Below are positions 36,573 through 44,668 of a stretch of DNA of 64,000 nucleotides, in pieces. Made by a program: the position numbers and the translations under genes. Position 1 is the first letter of the stretch, and every line of letters begins with the position of its first letter. Origin of the DNA: Streptomyces sp. DG1A-41 (GTDB lineage Bacteria; Actinomycetota; Actinomycetes; Streptomycetales; Streptomycetaceae); NCBI RefSeq assembly GCF_037055355.1, contig NZ_CP146350.1:6161001-6225000 (forward strand), read 5' to 3'. The notes beneath the pieces are model-generated. The model saw only the letters and a list, made by a program, of their open reading frames with translations. It was not told where the DNA came from and did no database searches.

Positions 36573-37200
36573 CGCCGCTCACGGCGTCGCTGGTTCCTCC
36601 CCGTTCGCCCAGCCCGACGAGGGCATGCACGCCTGGCAGACGGACCGCACCCGTGCCCCCATCGCCACGAAGATCGTGGTGGCGGGCGGCTTCGGCGTGG
36701 GCAAGACCACGCTGGTCACCGCTGTCTCGGAGATCACGCCCCTCCAGACCGAGGCGCTGATGACCGAGGCGAGCGAGGCCACCGACGATCTCACCGACAC
36801 GCCGGGCAAGACCACCACCACCGTGGCCATGGACTTCGGGCGCATCACGCTCGACGACGACCTGGTGCTCTACCTGTTCGGCACGCCGGGCCAGCAGCGC
36901 TTCTGGTTCATGTGGGACGACATCGTGCGCGGCGCGATCGGCGCCGTCGTCATGGCCGACACCCGCCGTCTGAGGGACTGCTTCCCGGTACTGGACTACT
37001 TCGAGAGCTCCGGACTGCCGTACGTGGTCGCGGTCAACCACTTCGACGGCAGTGAGCTGTTCGAGCCGGAGGACGTGCGGGAGGCCCTGACCATCCCGAA
37101 ACACATACCTGTCATGATCATGGACGCGCGTCGCCGGATCTCCGTGATCGAGACCCTCCTGGCCCTGGTGGGCCACGCGCTCGACGAAACCCCCGAGTAG
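36553..37200 (+). CDS. cvnD: Conservon Ras-like GTP-binding protein
   Basis: The 215-residue product has the P-loop GGFGVGKTT at 45-53, G3 FGTPGQQRF and, where NKxD is expected, VNHFDGS. The Lys-to-His change in G4 is common in this family, so reduced GTP affinity is possible. Start GTG at 36553 lies 20 bases inside cvnC, showing tight coupling. It is the presumed switch of the conservon, turned by CvnB and CvnA. Confidence 0.92.
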   Translation: MDSVVSDAAHGVAGSSPFAQPDEGMHAWQTDRTRAPIATKIVVAGGFGVGKTTLVTAVSEITPLQTEALMTEASEATDDLTDTPGKTTTTVAMDFGRITLDDDLVLYLFGTPGQQRFWFMWDDIVRGAIGAVVMADTRRLRDCFPVLDYFESSGLPYVVAVNHFDGSELFEPEDVREALTIPKHIPVMIMDARRRISVIETLLALVGHALDETPE

Positions 37201-37213
37201 AGGACAGCCCCGC

Positions 37214-38476
37214 ATGCGGAAGATACTCGTCGTCGGAGCCGGTCAGTCCGGGCTCCAGATAGCTCTCGGCCTCCAGTCGCAGGGGTACGAGGTCACCCTG
37301 ATGTCCAACCGGACGGCGGACGAGATCCGCACCGGCCGGGTCATGTCGACGCAGTGCATGTTCCACACGGCCCTGCAGCACGAGCGTGACCTCCAGCTGA
37401 ACTTCTGGGAGTCCCAGGCCCCGAAGATCGAAGGACTCGGCGTCTCGGTCGCCGCCCCCGGCTCCTGGGCCGAGGGTCCCGCGGCACGTGCGATCGACTG
37501 GCTGGGCAGGCTCGACGGGTACGCGCAGTCGGTCGACCAGCGCGTGAAGATGGCCGGCTGGATGGAGACGTTCGCCCAGCGCGGCGGCCAGCTCGTCATC
37601 CACGGCGCGGCCGTCGGCGACCTCGACTACTTCTCCCGCACGTACGACCTGGTGCTCGTCGCGGCGGGCAAGGGCGAGCTGGTGCAGATGTTCGCCCGGG
37701 ACCCGGAGCGGTCCCCCTACAGCGAGCCGCAGCGCGCGCTGGCCGTCTCGTACGTCCACGGCCTGGGCCCGCGCCCCGAGCACCCCGACACCGAAGGGGT
37801 CCGCTGCAACCTGGTGCCGGGTGTCGGCGAACTGTTCGTCATGCCGTGCCTTACCACCTCCGGCCGTGCCGACATCCTGTTCTGGGAGGGCATACCCGGC
37901 GGCCCGCTCGACGTCTTCAAGGGCGTCAAGGACCCGGCGGAGCACCTCTCCCTGACCCTGGAACTCATGGAGCGGTACGTCCCCTGGGAGTACGCGCGGG
38001 CCACCAAGGTCGAGCTGACCGACGCGGGCGGCACGCTGGCCGGCCGCTACGCCCCCACCGTCCGCAACCCCATCGGCCGGCTCCCCGGCGGCGGGCTCGT
38101 GCTGGGCGTGGCGGACGTCGTCGTGGCGAACGACCCGATCACCGGCCAGGGCTCCAACTCCGCGTCTAAGTGTGCGGCCGCCTACCTCTCCTCGATCGTC
38201 GAGCGCGGCGACAAGCCGTTCGACGAGGAGTGGATGCGGGCCACCTTCGACCGCTACTGGGACACCGCGCAGCACGTCACCAAGTGGACCAACGCGATGC
38301 TCGCGCCGCCGCCGGAGCACATCCTGAACCTGATCGGCGCCGCCGGTGAGCTCCAGCCGGTCGCCGACCGGTTCGCCAACGGCTTCAACGACCCGGCCGA
38401 CTTCGAGAACTTCTTCTACGACCCGGAGAAGGCGCAGGCCTATCTGGTCGAGGTGTCCGGCGCGGGCGCCGCCTAG
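37214..38476 (+). CDS. StyA-type FAD-dependent monooxygenase linked to the conservon
   Basis: The 420-residue product has the dinucleotide motif LVVGAGQSGLQIALGL at the N-terminus and the styrene/indole monooxygenase-like core with MFHTALQHERDLQLNFWESQ and ANDPITGQGSNSASKCAA (FAD-binding C-terminal motif). StyA enzymes epoxidise styrene or indole with FADH2 supplied by a separate reductase; none is encoded nearby. It lies 13 bases after cvnD with RBS GAGGAC, so it is the fifth gene of the conservon operon. The real substrate is unknown. It overlaps the convergent NlpC gene by four bases. Confidence 0.88.
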   Translation: MRKILVVGAGQSGLQIALGLQSQGYEVTLMSNRTADEIRTGRVMSTQCMFHTALQHERDLQLNFWESQAPKIEGLGVSVAAPGSWAEGPAARAIDWLGRLDGYAQSVDQRVKMAGWMETFAQRGGQLVIHGAAVGDLDYFSRTYDLVLVAAGKGELVQMFARDPERSPYSEPQRALAVSYVHGLGPRPEHPDTEGVRCNLVPGVGELFVMPCLTTSGRADILFWEGIPGGPLDVFKGVKDPAEHLSLTLELMERYVPWEYARATKVELTDAGGTLAGRYAPTVRNPIGRLPGGGLVLGVADVVVANDPITGQGSNSASKCAAAYLSSIVERGDKPFDEEWMRATFDRYWDTAQHVTKWTNAMLAPPPEHILNLIGAAGELQPVADRFANGFNDPADFENFFYDPEKAQAYLVEVSGAGAA

Positions 38477-39651
38477 TCCGCCTCGCCCTCGTATCCGTCG
38501 TATCCGTTGTATCCCTCGTCCGACCCGTCCGTGGCCCACTCGGGGAGCTCCGGCGGCTCGTACCGCCGCAGGGGCTTCCCGTCCGGGTCCGGGCGTACGG
38601 CGCCCAGGACCGGGTTGGCCGCGATCGGTGACACCTTGACCTTCGCACCCGGCCGGGGCGCCTGGACGACCATGCCGTCGCCGAGGTACATAGCCACGTG
38701 CGTGGCCTCGGGGAAGTAGACGACCAGGTCCCCCGGCCGCAGGTCGGTGAGCGGGACCCGCTTCAGCCGCTTCCACTGCTCCTGGCTGGTCCGGGGAATG
38801 GGCGTCCCCGCATCCTCCCAGGCCTGCGATGTCAGGCCCGAGCAGTCGTACGACGTCGGGCCCTCGGCGCCCCACTCGTAGGGCTTGCCGAGCTGCCGTA
38901 CGGCGTAGCGGACGGCCCGGCCGCCCCCGGCCGTCGGCCGGCGGACGCTGCCGCCGTCGCTGAGCGCGCCGGACGCCATGAACTTCTCCTGCGCCTTCTC
39001 GATTCCGTTCTTCTCGAACGCGGCGACGGCGGTGAGCTGGTCGCGGCTGAGGGAGGAGAGCAGATCCTCGACGTCGTGGAGCCGCTCGCGGACCTCGTCC
39101 CTTTCCTTCTTCCGCCGCTCGGTGAGGGCGAGCTGCCGGTCGAGGGCCTCGCGGGCCTTGCGGGCCAGTTCGTGGGCCTTACGCTCGCTGCCGGTCAGCC
39201 GACCCACGGTCTCGGCCCGCTCGCGCGCCAGTCGGCCGATCACACGGCCCTGGTCGATCGCGTGCTGCGGGTCGCGGGCCAGGAGCAGGCGTACGTACGG
39301 GGAGATGTCGGTGCTGCTCTGGTACTGCTGCCGGGCCAGGCGGCCGGCCGCGCCCCGGCTGTCGTGCAGGGAGAGCCGGGTGCGGGCGAGGGCGCGGTCC
39401 AGGCGGTCGGTCTCGGCGCGCTGCTTCTTCAGCTTCTCCTCGGTGGCGTTGTAGGCCTCGGTGGCCTCTTCGGCCTTCCGGTACAGCTGCTGAAAGTCCG
39501 TCAGGAGGCCGGCGACGGAGGCGGCGTCCTGGGCGGAGGCGGGGTCCTGTGCGGGGCCGGGCTCCGGGGCCGCCGTGGCGGGGGCGGGGGCGAGGACGGT
39601 TGTGGCCGCCGTCGCCGCGACGCAGACCAGCCGCACGAGTCTTCCTGACAT
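38473..39651 (-). CDS. Secreted NlpC/P60 peptidoglycan hydrolase
   Basis: The product has 392 residues: an N-terminal signal peptide ending near APATAAP, a long coiled coil (about 45-230, for example EEATEAYNATEEKLKKQRAE), and a C-terminal NlpC/P60 domain with catalytic Cys in SYDCSGLTSQAW and His in EATHVAMYLGDG. It cleaves D-Glu-DAP type stem-peptide bonds, in the manner of RipA. It probably acts in growth or division of the wall. ATG at 39651 sits before an Ala-rich signal. Confidence 0.92.
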   Translation of the reverse strand: MSGRLVRLVCVAATAATTVLAPAPATAAPEPGPAQDPASAQDAASVAGLLTDFQQLYRKAEEATEAYNATEEKLKKQRAETDRLDRALARTRLSLHDSRGAAGRLARQQYQSSTDISPYVRLLLARDPQHAIDQGRVIGRLARERAETVGRLTGSERKAHELARKAREALDRQLALTERRKKERDEVRERLHDVEDLLSSLSRDQLTAVAAFEKNGIEKAQEKFMASGALSDGGSVRRPTAGGGRAVRYAVRQLGKPYEWGAEGPTSYDCSGLTSQAWEDAGTPIPRTSQEQWKRLKRVPLTDLRPGDLVVYFPEATHVAMYLGDGMVVQAPRPGAKVKVSPIAANPVLGAVRPDPDGKPLRRYEPPELPEWATDGSDEGYNGYDGYEGEAD

Positions 39652-39759
39652 GCCATCACCTCCGGTGTGAGGGCGGCCCTTCGGCCACCGGACACTCGTG
39701 AGGATCAGGCGTGTGCGCGAGGTGCGCGCGGTGGGTGTGCGCGGTTCGGCGCAACGGGG

Positions 39760-40077
39760 TCACCCGTCGGCGTCGTCCCGCTTGCCGGGCGGCGTGGCGT
39801 CTGGCTTCGACCAGGGCCAGTTGAGCCGGCGGGTCGGTGCGCCCTCGGGGGCGTACTCGTACTTCCAGCGCTGGGTGAGACCGACTCTGCCCTGCGTCCG
39901 GGGCACGCGGCGGTAGACCAGGACGGTGGGCGGGCCGCCGGCGGAGTCCGGGACGGGGATGCGGTACGTCTTGGGCGGGTGGCCGGTGATGCCGAGCAGG
40001 ACGGGCAGGACCCTGCCGTCCATGGGGCCGCCCTCGAAAGGGGTGTCTTCACTCTTCACGGGATCAGTGTCAGACAT
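39760..40077 (-). CDS. Hypothetical 105-residue protein
   Basis: This small soluble product has a conserved-looking core: FEGGPMDGRVLPVLLGITG, then TYRIPVPDSAGGPPTVLVYRR and QRWKYEYAPEG. It is Pro-rich at the C-terminus, with no membrane segment or known catalytic motif. The start ATG at 40077 overlaps the upstream TetR gene by eight bases, so the two are one operon. Function is unknown. Confidence 0.7.
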   Translation of the reverse strand: MSDTDPVKSEDTPFEGGPMDGRVLPVLLGITGHPPKTYRIPVPDSAGGPPTVLVYRRVPRTQGRVGLTQRWKYEYAPEGAPTRRLNWPWSKPDATPPGKRDDADG

Positions 40078-40723
40078 CCTCGGCGAGGGCCTGGACCAGG
40101 GCGTCGGTCTGCGGGTCGCGGCGGGCGGTCACCGACAGCATGGCCAGGAACTGCTCGACGAGCCAGTCGCGCAGCTCCTCGGCGGGCGGCTGCTTGTCCT
40201 CGTCGAGCCAGATGAGCGACGACGCCTCGACGGCGGTGATCCACATCCGGACGGTCATCCGCAGGCGCGGCCCGGGCCCGGTGACCTCCAGGTGCCGGAA
40301 GATGTGCTCGGCGGCGGCGCGGCGTACGCCGTCGACGATGGCGGTCGTACGCGAGGTCTCGACGACGCTGCCGCCCTGGAGCAGGGCGCTGAAGCCGGCG
40401 TCGTGCTCGTCGACGAAGGCGAGGTAGCGGTCGAGGGCACGGGACAGGCGGGGGAGCAGGGGGCCCTCGCGGGGTTCGTCGAAGCAGTGCCGGAGCTCGT
40501 CGGCGGCGGAGCGGAGGGCGGCCTCGTACAACTGCTGCTTGCCGCCCGGGAAGTACCGGTAGACCAGGGGCCGCGACACCCCCGCCGCCTCCGCCACGTC
40601 GTCCAGGGACACATCCTCCGGGGCGCGGTGCGCGAAGAGCGACAACGCGGCGGTGAGCAGCTGACTACGACGTTCCTCGACGCTGAGTCGCCGGTAGGCG
40701 GGGGTGGGGGCGGCTGGTGTCAT
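40070..40723 (-). CDS. TetR family transcriptional regulator
   Basis: The product has 217 residues. HTH: RRSQLLTAALSLFAHRAPED, then VAEAAGVSRPLVYRYFPGGK. The long C-terminal domain has no recognised ligand motif. It is transcribed into the small hypothetical gene (8-base overlap). Upstream it is separated from a lipoprotein gene by the second copy of a dispersed G-rich repeat. Confidence 0.88.
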   Translation of the reverse strand: MTPAAPTPAYRRLSVEERRSQLLTAALSLFAHRAPEDVSLDDVAEAAGVSRPLVYRYFPGGKQQLYEAALRSAADELRHCFDEPREGPLLPRLSRALDRYLAFVDEHDAGFSALLQGGSVVETSRTTAIVDGVRRAAAEHIFRHLEVTGPGPRLRMTVRMWITAVEASSLIWLDEDKQPPAEELRDWLVEQFLAMLSVTARRDPQTDALVQALAEDV

Positions 40724-40740
40724 GACCGGCAGCGTAATCG

Positions 40741-40882
40741 GGGGGTCGGGGGGCTGCGTAGCGGACGCCTCCGGCGGTGCGGCGGGGGGCCTGCGGCTGC
40801 CTGTGGGGCTTCGGCGGGGGTGCGCGCCTTCGCCTGGGCGGTGGGGTGGGTCGGGGCCGGTGCGGCCGAGTGGGGCCGCCTG
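40741..40882. repeat. G-rich intergenic repeat (copy B of the dispersed element)
   Basis: The blocks CCTCCGGCGGTG, GGGCCTGCGGC, GGGGGTGCGCG, GCGGTGG and GGGTCGGGGCC occur in the same order as in 14360-14490. The copy fills the gap between a TetR start and the 3' end of a lipoprotein gene and ends exactly at that gene's stop codon. Confidence 0.55.
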
Positions 40883-41890
40883 CTAGCGGGCGTCGACGTG
40901 CTGGAAGTCGACGGCGGTGATCCTGGCGGCCTTCGGGGTCAGCTCGGCCAGGCCCTGGCCCTCGAACACGTCGGTGATGAGGGCGCCCCTGGTGGCGCCG
41001 AGAGCGGACTGTTCGTCGTCGGGGACGAGATCCGCGATGGAGCGGTAGGACTCCTTCAGCAGTGATTCCTGCTTGTGGGCGGCCGGGAACAGGGCGAGGA
41101 CGCCGCCGTCGGCGGTCCGCAGGGCGTACACGCTCGGGTCGGCCGGGGGCTTGGTGAAGAACTTCTGGGTGGCCTTGCCGTCGGCCGCGCCCTCGGTGCT
41201 GCTCCGCTGGTAGGTCTGCTTGGCGTTCTCGACCGGCTTCGTGGAGGTCAGGGCCCTGCCCTCCTTCGTGCCGCCGGTCTCGAGGAAGTCCTCGTAGGCG
41301 GCGCCGAGGTCGGCGGGGGCGAGCTTGCCGACCTCGGCGCCGGGGTCGACGGCCTCGGCGAGACCGTGATCGTCGACGGCGAGCTTCGGGAGGGGCTCGC
41401 CGCCATCGGCCCAGAGGGACAGCACCATCTTGTAGGTCCCGCCGACCTTGTCGAAGACCAGCAGCACGCTGTTCTTGCGGTCCACGCTGGACGTGGCCCG
41501 GACGGCGAACCAGGTCGCGGTGCCCTTCTTGGGGATCACGTACTCGCGGTCCTGGTAGGAGAAGGGCTCGGCGTAGGCCTTCTGCTCCTTCTTCGGCCAG
41601 GTCTCGAAGAGGGTGTAGACGGCCTTGTCCATCGCGTAGACCTGACCCGCCTCGACCGTCCCCAGGAGCTTCTCGTCCTGCGCGGCGTTGGCCTTGTTGT
41701 TGGCCTCCTCGTACTGGTCGGCGATCTTCTTGGCGGCGGCCTGGGTGACCACGCCCTGCGGGGTGTCGTCGGCGCCGGAGTCCGAGGCGGCCTGGCCGCC
41801 GCACGCGGTCAGGGCGAGAGCGGTCGTGACCCCGAGGGCGGCGACCTTGAGACGCGGCAGCGGTACGAGGCGGGTGGTGTGGGGGGACAT
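40883..41890 (-). CDS. Secreted lipoprotein of unknown function
   Basis: The 335-residue product has a lipoprotein signal ending ALALTACGGQ. The mature protein has a large all-beta/alpha domain with TYKMVLSLWADGGEPLPKLA and ALRTADGGVLALFPAAHK; its layout resembles the DUF8094-type lipoproteins of actinobacteria. ATG at 41890 starts MSPHTTRLVP. It lies alone, with the stop directly bordering the G-rich repeat. Function is unknown. Confidence 0.8.
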   Translation of the reverse strand: MSPHTTRLVPLPRLKVAALGVTTALALTACGGQAASDSGADDTPQGVVTQAAAKKIADQYEEANNKANAAQDEKLLGTVEAGQVYAMDKAVYTLFETWPKKEQKAYAEPFSYQDREYVIPKKGTATWFAVRATSSVDRKNSVLLVFDKVGGTYKMVLSLWADGGEPLPKLAVDDHGLAEAVDPGAEVGKLAPADLGAAYEDFLETGGTKEGRALTSTKPVENAKQTYQRSSTEGAADGKATQKFFTKPPADPSVYALRTADGGVLALFPAAHKQESLLKESYRSIADLVPDDEQSALGATRGALITDVFEGQGLAELTPKAARITAVDFQHVDAR

Positions 41891-42077
41891 GCGGTGGTGA
41901 TCTCCTTGAGGGCGGCCACGGAGGGTGACGAGTTCAAGGAGGACAGTAGTCACCCTGCATGGACATGACCTAACCCGGGTTCGCTTTCGCGATGCGAGGG
42001 TGGCCGGATCGCGTTCTTGCCGGGGACTTGCCCCGGCTTCACCCTTTCAGGGTCAGTGGTGACCACAAGGGGGGAAC

Positions 42078-42884
42078 GTGCCATTCGGCCGAGATGACAG
42101 GGAGCTCCTTCGCCGGATCAGCGACCAGCTCAGTCACGTCACAGCCGAACTCGCGGCCGTCAAACAGCAAGTGACGGACCAGCAACACACCATCGATCAG
42201 AGTCGGCAGGACGCCACAGCCGCCATCACTACCGGACTCGCGGAGGTCCGGGCCGTCGCCCGTGAGGCCCTGACCCGAACCAACGACATCGTCACCGGTC
42301 CCGTCGCGAACATCGGCAACGAACTCGTCGCCCTTCGCGGCTCCATCGCCCAGCTCGGAGATCAACTCCGCACGGCGGCCTCCCCGATGGCGGAGCCGGC
42401 CGCTCCGGAACCGGTACCGCCCTCGATCCCGGAGGAGGACAAGCGGCCCGAGCCGGTCGCCCGGCCGGAGCCGCGGATGCCGGACGACGACTCACTGAAC
42501 CCCGAAACGCTTCGGGCGGCCGCCGGTATCTCAGCCGCCGTCCTTCACGCCCACCGCGATACCTGGGAGTTCCTGGTCAAGCACGCCGGGGCGGATCAGC
42601 ACTTCCACATCCCCGGCGCCGTCAGCGAGACCCATGGCATCGTCATGGCCGGACTCTCCGGGCCCAGCCTCGTCGCCATTCTCACCAGCCTCGACGACGT
42701 GAGGCACGATGCCGAAGCCGGGCGTGGTACCCAGGCCATCGCCCACCATCTCCACCAGCGCATCGGCGACATCGTCGAGGAGATCGCCCGAGACCCTCAC
42801 GTCGGTGGCGACTGCGACCCCGTGACCATCCGCATCGACGACCGGCTCAAGCCAGGGGGCGACGGGGAAGACGAGCGGCAGTGA
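42078..42884 (+). CDS. Hypothetical protein with N-terminal coiled coil
   Basis: The 268-residue product has residues 1-100 as a predicted helical, Gln/Asp-rich coiled coil (LLRRISDQLSHVTAELAAVK) resembling phage-tail or plasmid-partition stalks. A Pro/Glu linker at 100-140 follows, then a compact domain with FLVKHAGADQHFHIPG and HLHQRIGDIVEEIARD. The start is GTG at 42078 after AAGGGGGG. Its bases are slightly less GC-biased at third positions than in the neighbours, hinting at acquired DNA. No family was recognised. Confidence 0.65.
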   Translation: MPFGRDDRELLRRISDQLSHVTAELAAVKQQVTDQQHTIDQSRQDATAAITTGLAEVRAVAREALTRTNDIVTGPVANIGNELVALRGSIAQLGDQLRTAASPMAEPAAPEPVPPSIPEEDKRPEPVARPEPRMPDDDSLNPETLRAAAGISAAVLHAHRDTWEFLVKHAGADQHFHIPGAVSETHGIVMAGLSGPSLVAILTSLDDVRHDAEAGRGTQAIAHHLHQRIGDIVEEIARDPHVGGDCDPVTIRIDDRLKPGGDGEDERQ

Positions 42885-42939
42885 CACCGCGACGCCCCGC
42901 CCGGACTTACCGAGTGGGGCGTCCAGCCGGCCGTCCTTC

Positions 42940-43878
42940 TCACGCCAGCAACCCCGACGACCTCCACAACCGCCGCCCGACCCCCCGCAACACCCCGATG
43001 TCGTCGAGGAAGTCCGTCAACCGCTTCGACCCGTTCTGCATGACCTCGCGGCGATGCCCGCTCGCCCGCACCTGCGCGAGAGCCTCCCGCTTGTCCAGGC
43101 CGACGTTCGTGTAGACCTCGGGGTTCACGAACGCCACCGAGAACACCCGGGCGAACTCCCCGGAGGTGATGCGGGTGAACTCCTGGGACCACTTGGGGGC
43201 CGTCACCATCTGGCGGCGGAGTTCCTCGCGGGCGTAGCGCACGTGGCGGGCCTCCTCCACGACGTGGATACGGGTGACGCCGCGGATCAGGGTCTGGACA
43301 CGCTCGTCGGGGAACGTCAGGCGCTGCATCCAGTCGAGGACCTCCTCGCCGAGCAGCGTGGCCGTGAAGGAACCGGGCGTGGTGGAGATGGTCTTGAAGA
43401 GGCGGCCCAGGTGCTGGTGCACGCGGCTGACCGGATACCAGGGCGTGCCGCCGTGGGATATCAGGCGGGCGAACATCTTGGAGTGCCGGCACTCGTCCTC
43501 GATCTCGGTGAGTGCGTAGCGCACGTGCGCGCTCGTGGCGGCCTTGTCGTAGATGTGCCGGACCAGCAGCTGCATGAGGATGATCTCGAACCAGATGCCG
43601 AGAGAGGCCAGCGCCGCCGCCTCGTGCTGGGAGAGGAGGATCCGCTGCTCCTCGCCCATCCGCTTCCAGAGCGGGGTGTCGTAGAGCGACACCAGCTCCG
43701 GCGGCCAGAACCACTTGCCCTCCTCGAAGGGCGCGTCCCAGTCCAACTCCTTGTCCGGGTCGAAGGAGTGCTTGGCGGAGGAGTCGAGCAGCCGCTGGGC
43801 CACCTGTTCCCGGTCCTTGAGCAGGCCCAGGGCATCGCGCAGGCCGTCGAGCGCGTCGGCTTCCGTCAGGGTCGTCAT
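42940..43878 (-). CDS. AurF-like diiron oxygenase
   Basis: The 312-residue helical protein has two diiron half-sites: EIEDECRHSKMF (E129, H132) and HVVEEARHVRYAREE later, plus an earlier Glu in SQHEAAAL. This matches p-aminobenzoate N-oxygenase AurF and related arylamine oxygenases. Many streptomycetes carry such a gene outside biosynthetic clusters, so the substrate is open. ATG at 43878 follows GAGGTGGG. The C-terminal 25 residues are basic. It is divergent from the Uma2 gene. Confidence 0.85.
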   Translation of the reverse strand: MTTLTEADALDGLRDALGLLKDREQVAQRLLDSSAKHSFDPDKELDWDAPFEEGKWFWPPELVSLYDTPLWKRMGEEQRILLSQHEAAALASLGIWFEIILMQLLVRHIYDKAATSAHVRYALTEIEDECRHSKMFARLISHGGTPWYPVSRVHQHLGRLFKTISTTPGSFTATLLGEEVLDWMQRLTFPDERVQTLIRGVTRIHVVEEARHVRYAREELRRQMVTAPKWSQEFTRITSGEFARVFSVAFVNPEVYTNVGLDKREALAQVRASGHRREVMQNGSKRLTDFLDDIGVLRGVGRRLWRSSGLLA

Positions 43879-44051
43879 GGCTGCCCACCTCGTTGTGCAC
43901 ACGTCACTGTTCCCCTTATGAGACTGCCTGTCAGCAAGGCCGTCAATCCCCTGCGCGCCACTTCTGGTCAACGACCCGGCGGTCACTCGGCCGACGGGCG
44001 AATCGGCATATTCCCCTGGGTACGCCGGCTGTGCCAGGCAGACTCCGTCAC

Positions 44052-44653
44052 ATGGGAGCAACCCTGAGCGCCGCACGCGACTACGGGCTGGACGACGACT
44101 ACGAGTGGCCTCGTCCGCCGCAGGGTGGCTGGACGGCGGACGACCTCGACGAGCTTCCCAACCTTCCTGCGCACACGGAGCTGATCGACGGGAGTCTTGT
44201 CTTCGTGAGTCCGCAGACCCCCTTCCACTCGCGTGCCGTCCGCTTGCTGGACAACGCCCTGCTGGACCAGGTGCCGGAGGAGCTCGACGTCATCCGGGAG
44301 ATGACCGTCAAGCCGAATGAGCGCAATCGGCCGGAACCCGATGTCCTGGTGTTCCGCGCGGGTGCCGACACAGGTCCCAGGCAGACCTGGTACCGGCCTG
44401 AAGACGTCGTCATCGCCGTAGAGGTCGCCTCGGAGGACCGGGACCGTGAGGTCAAGCCGCGGAAGTACGCGCAGGCGGGGATTCCGCACTACTGGCGCGT
44501 CGAGGAGAACGAGGGGCTTTTGGTGGTCATGTCTACGAACTCGATCCCGCGACCCAGGCCTACGGCTTGACCGGCATCTTCCACGACAAGCTCGAGCTGA
44601 CCGTCCCGTTCCCCGTCGACATCGACCTCACCGCCATCAACCGCCGCAGCTGA
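44052..44653 (+). CDS. Uma2 family endonuclease-like protein, apparent frameshift
   Basis: The product fits the Uma2 restriction-endonuclease-like fold: HTELIDGSLVFVSPQTPFHS, PNERNRPEPDVLVF, then VVIAVEVASEDRDREVKPRKYAQAGI (PD-ExK-type core). After GIPHYWRVEENEG the frame goes to a stop at 44570, but another frame continues HVYELDPATQAYGLTGIFHD to VDIDLTAINRRS at 44653, the normal family ending. One missing base near 44525-44540 explains this. With it restored the length is about 200 residues. ATG at 44052 has no clear ribosome site. Confidence 0.75.
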
Positions 44654-44668
44654 CCGACTCGGCATCCG

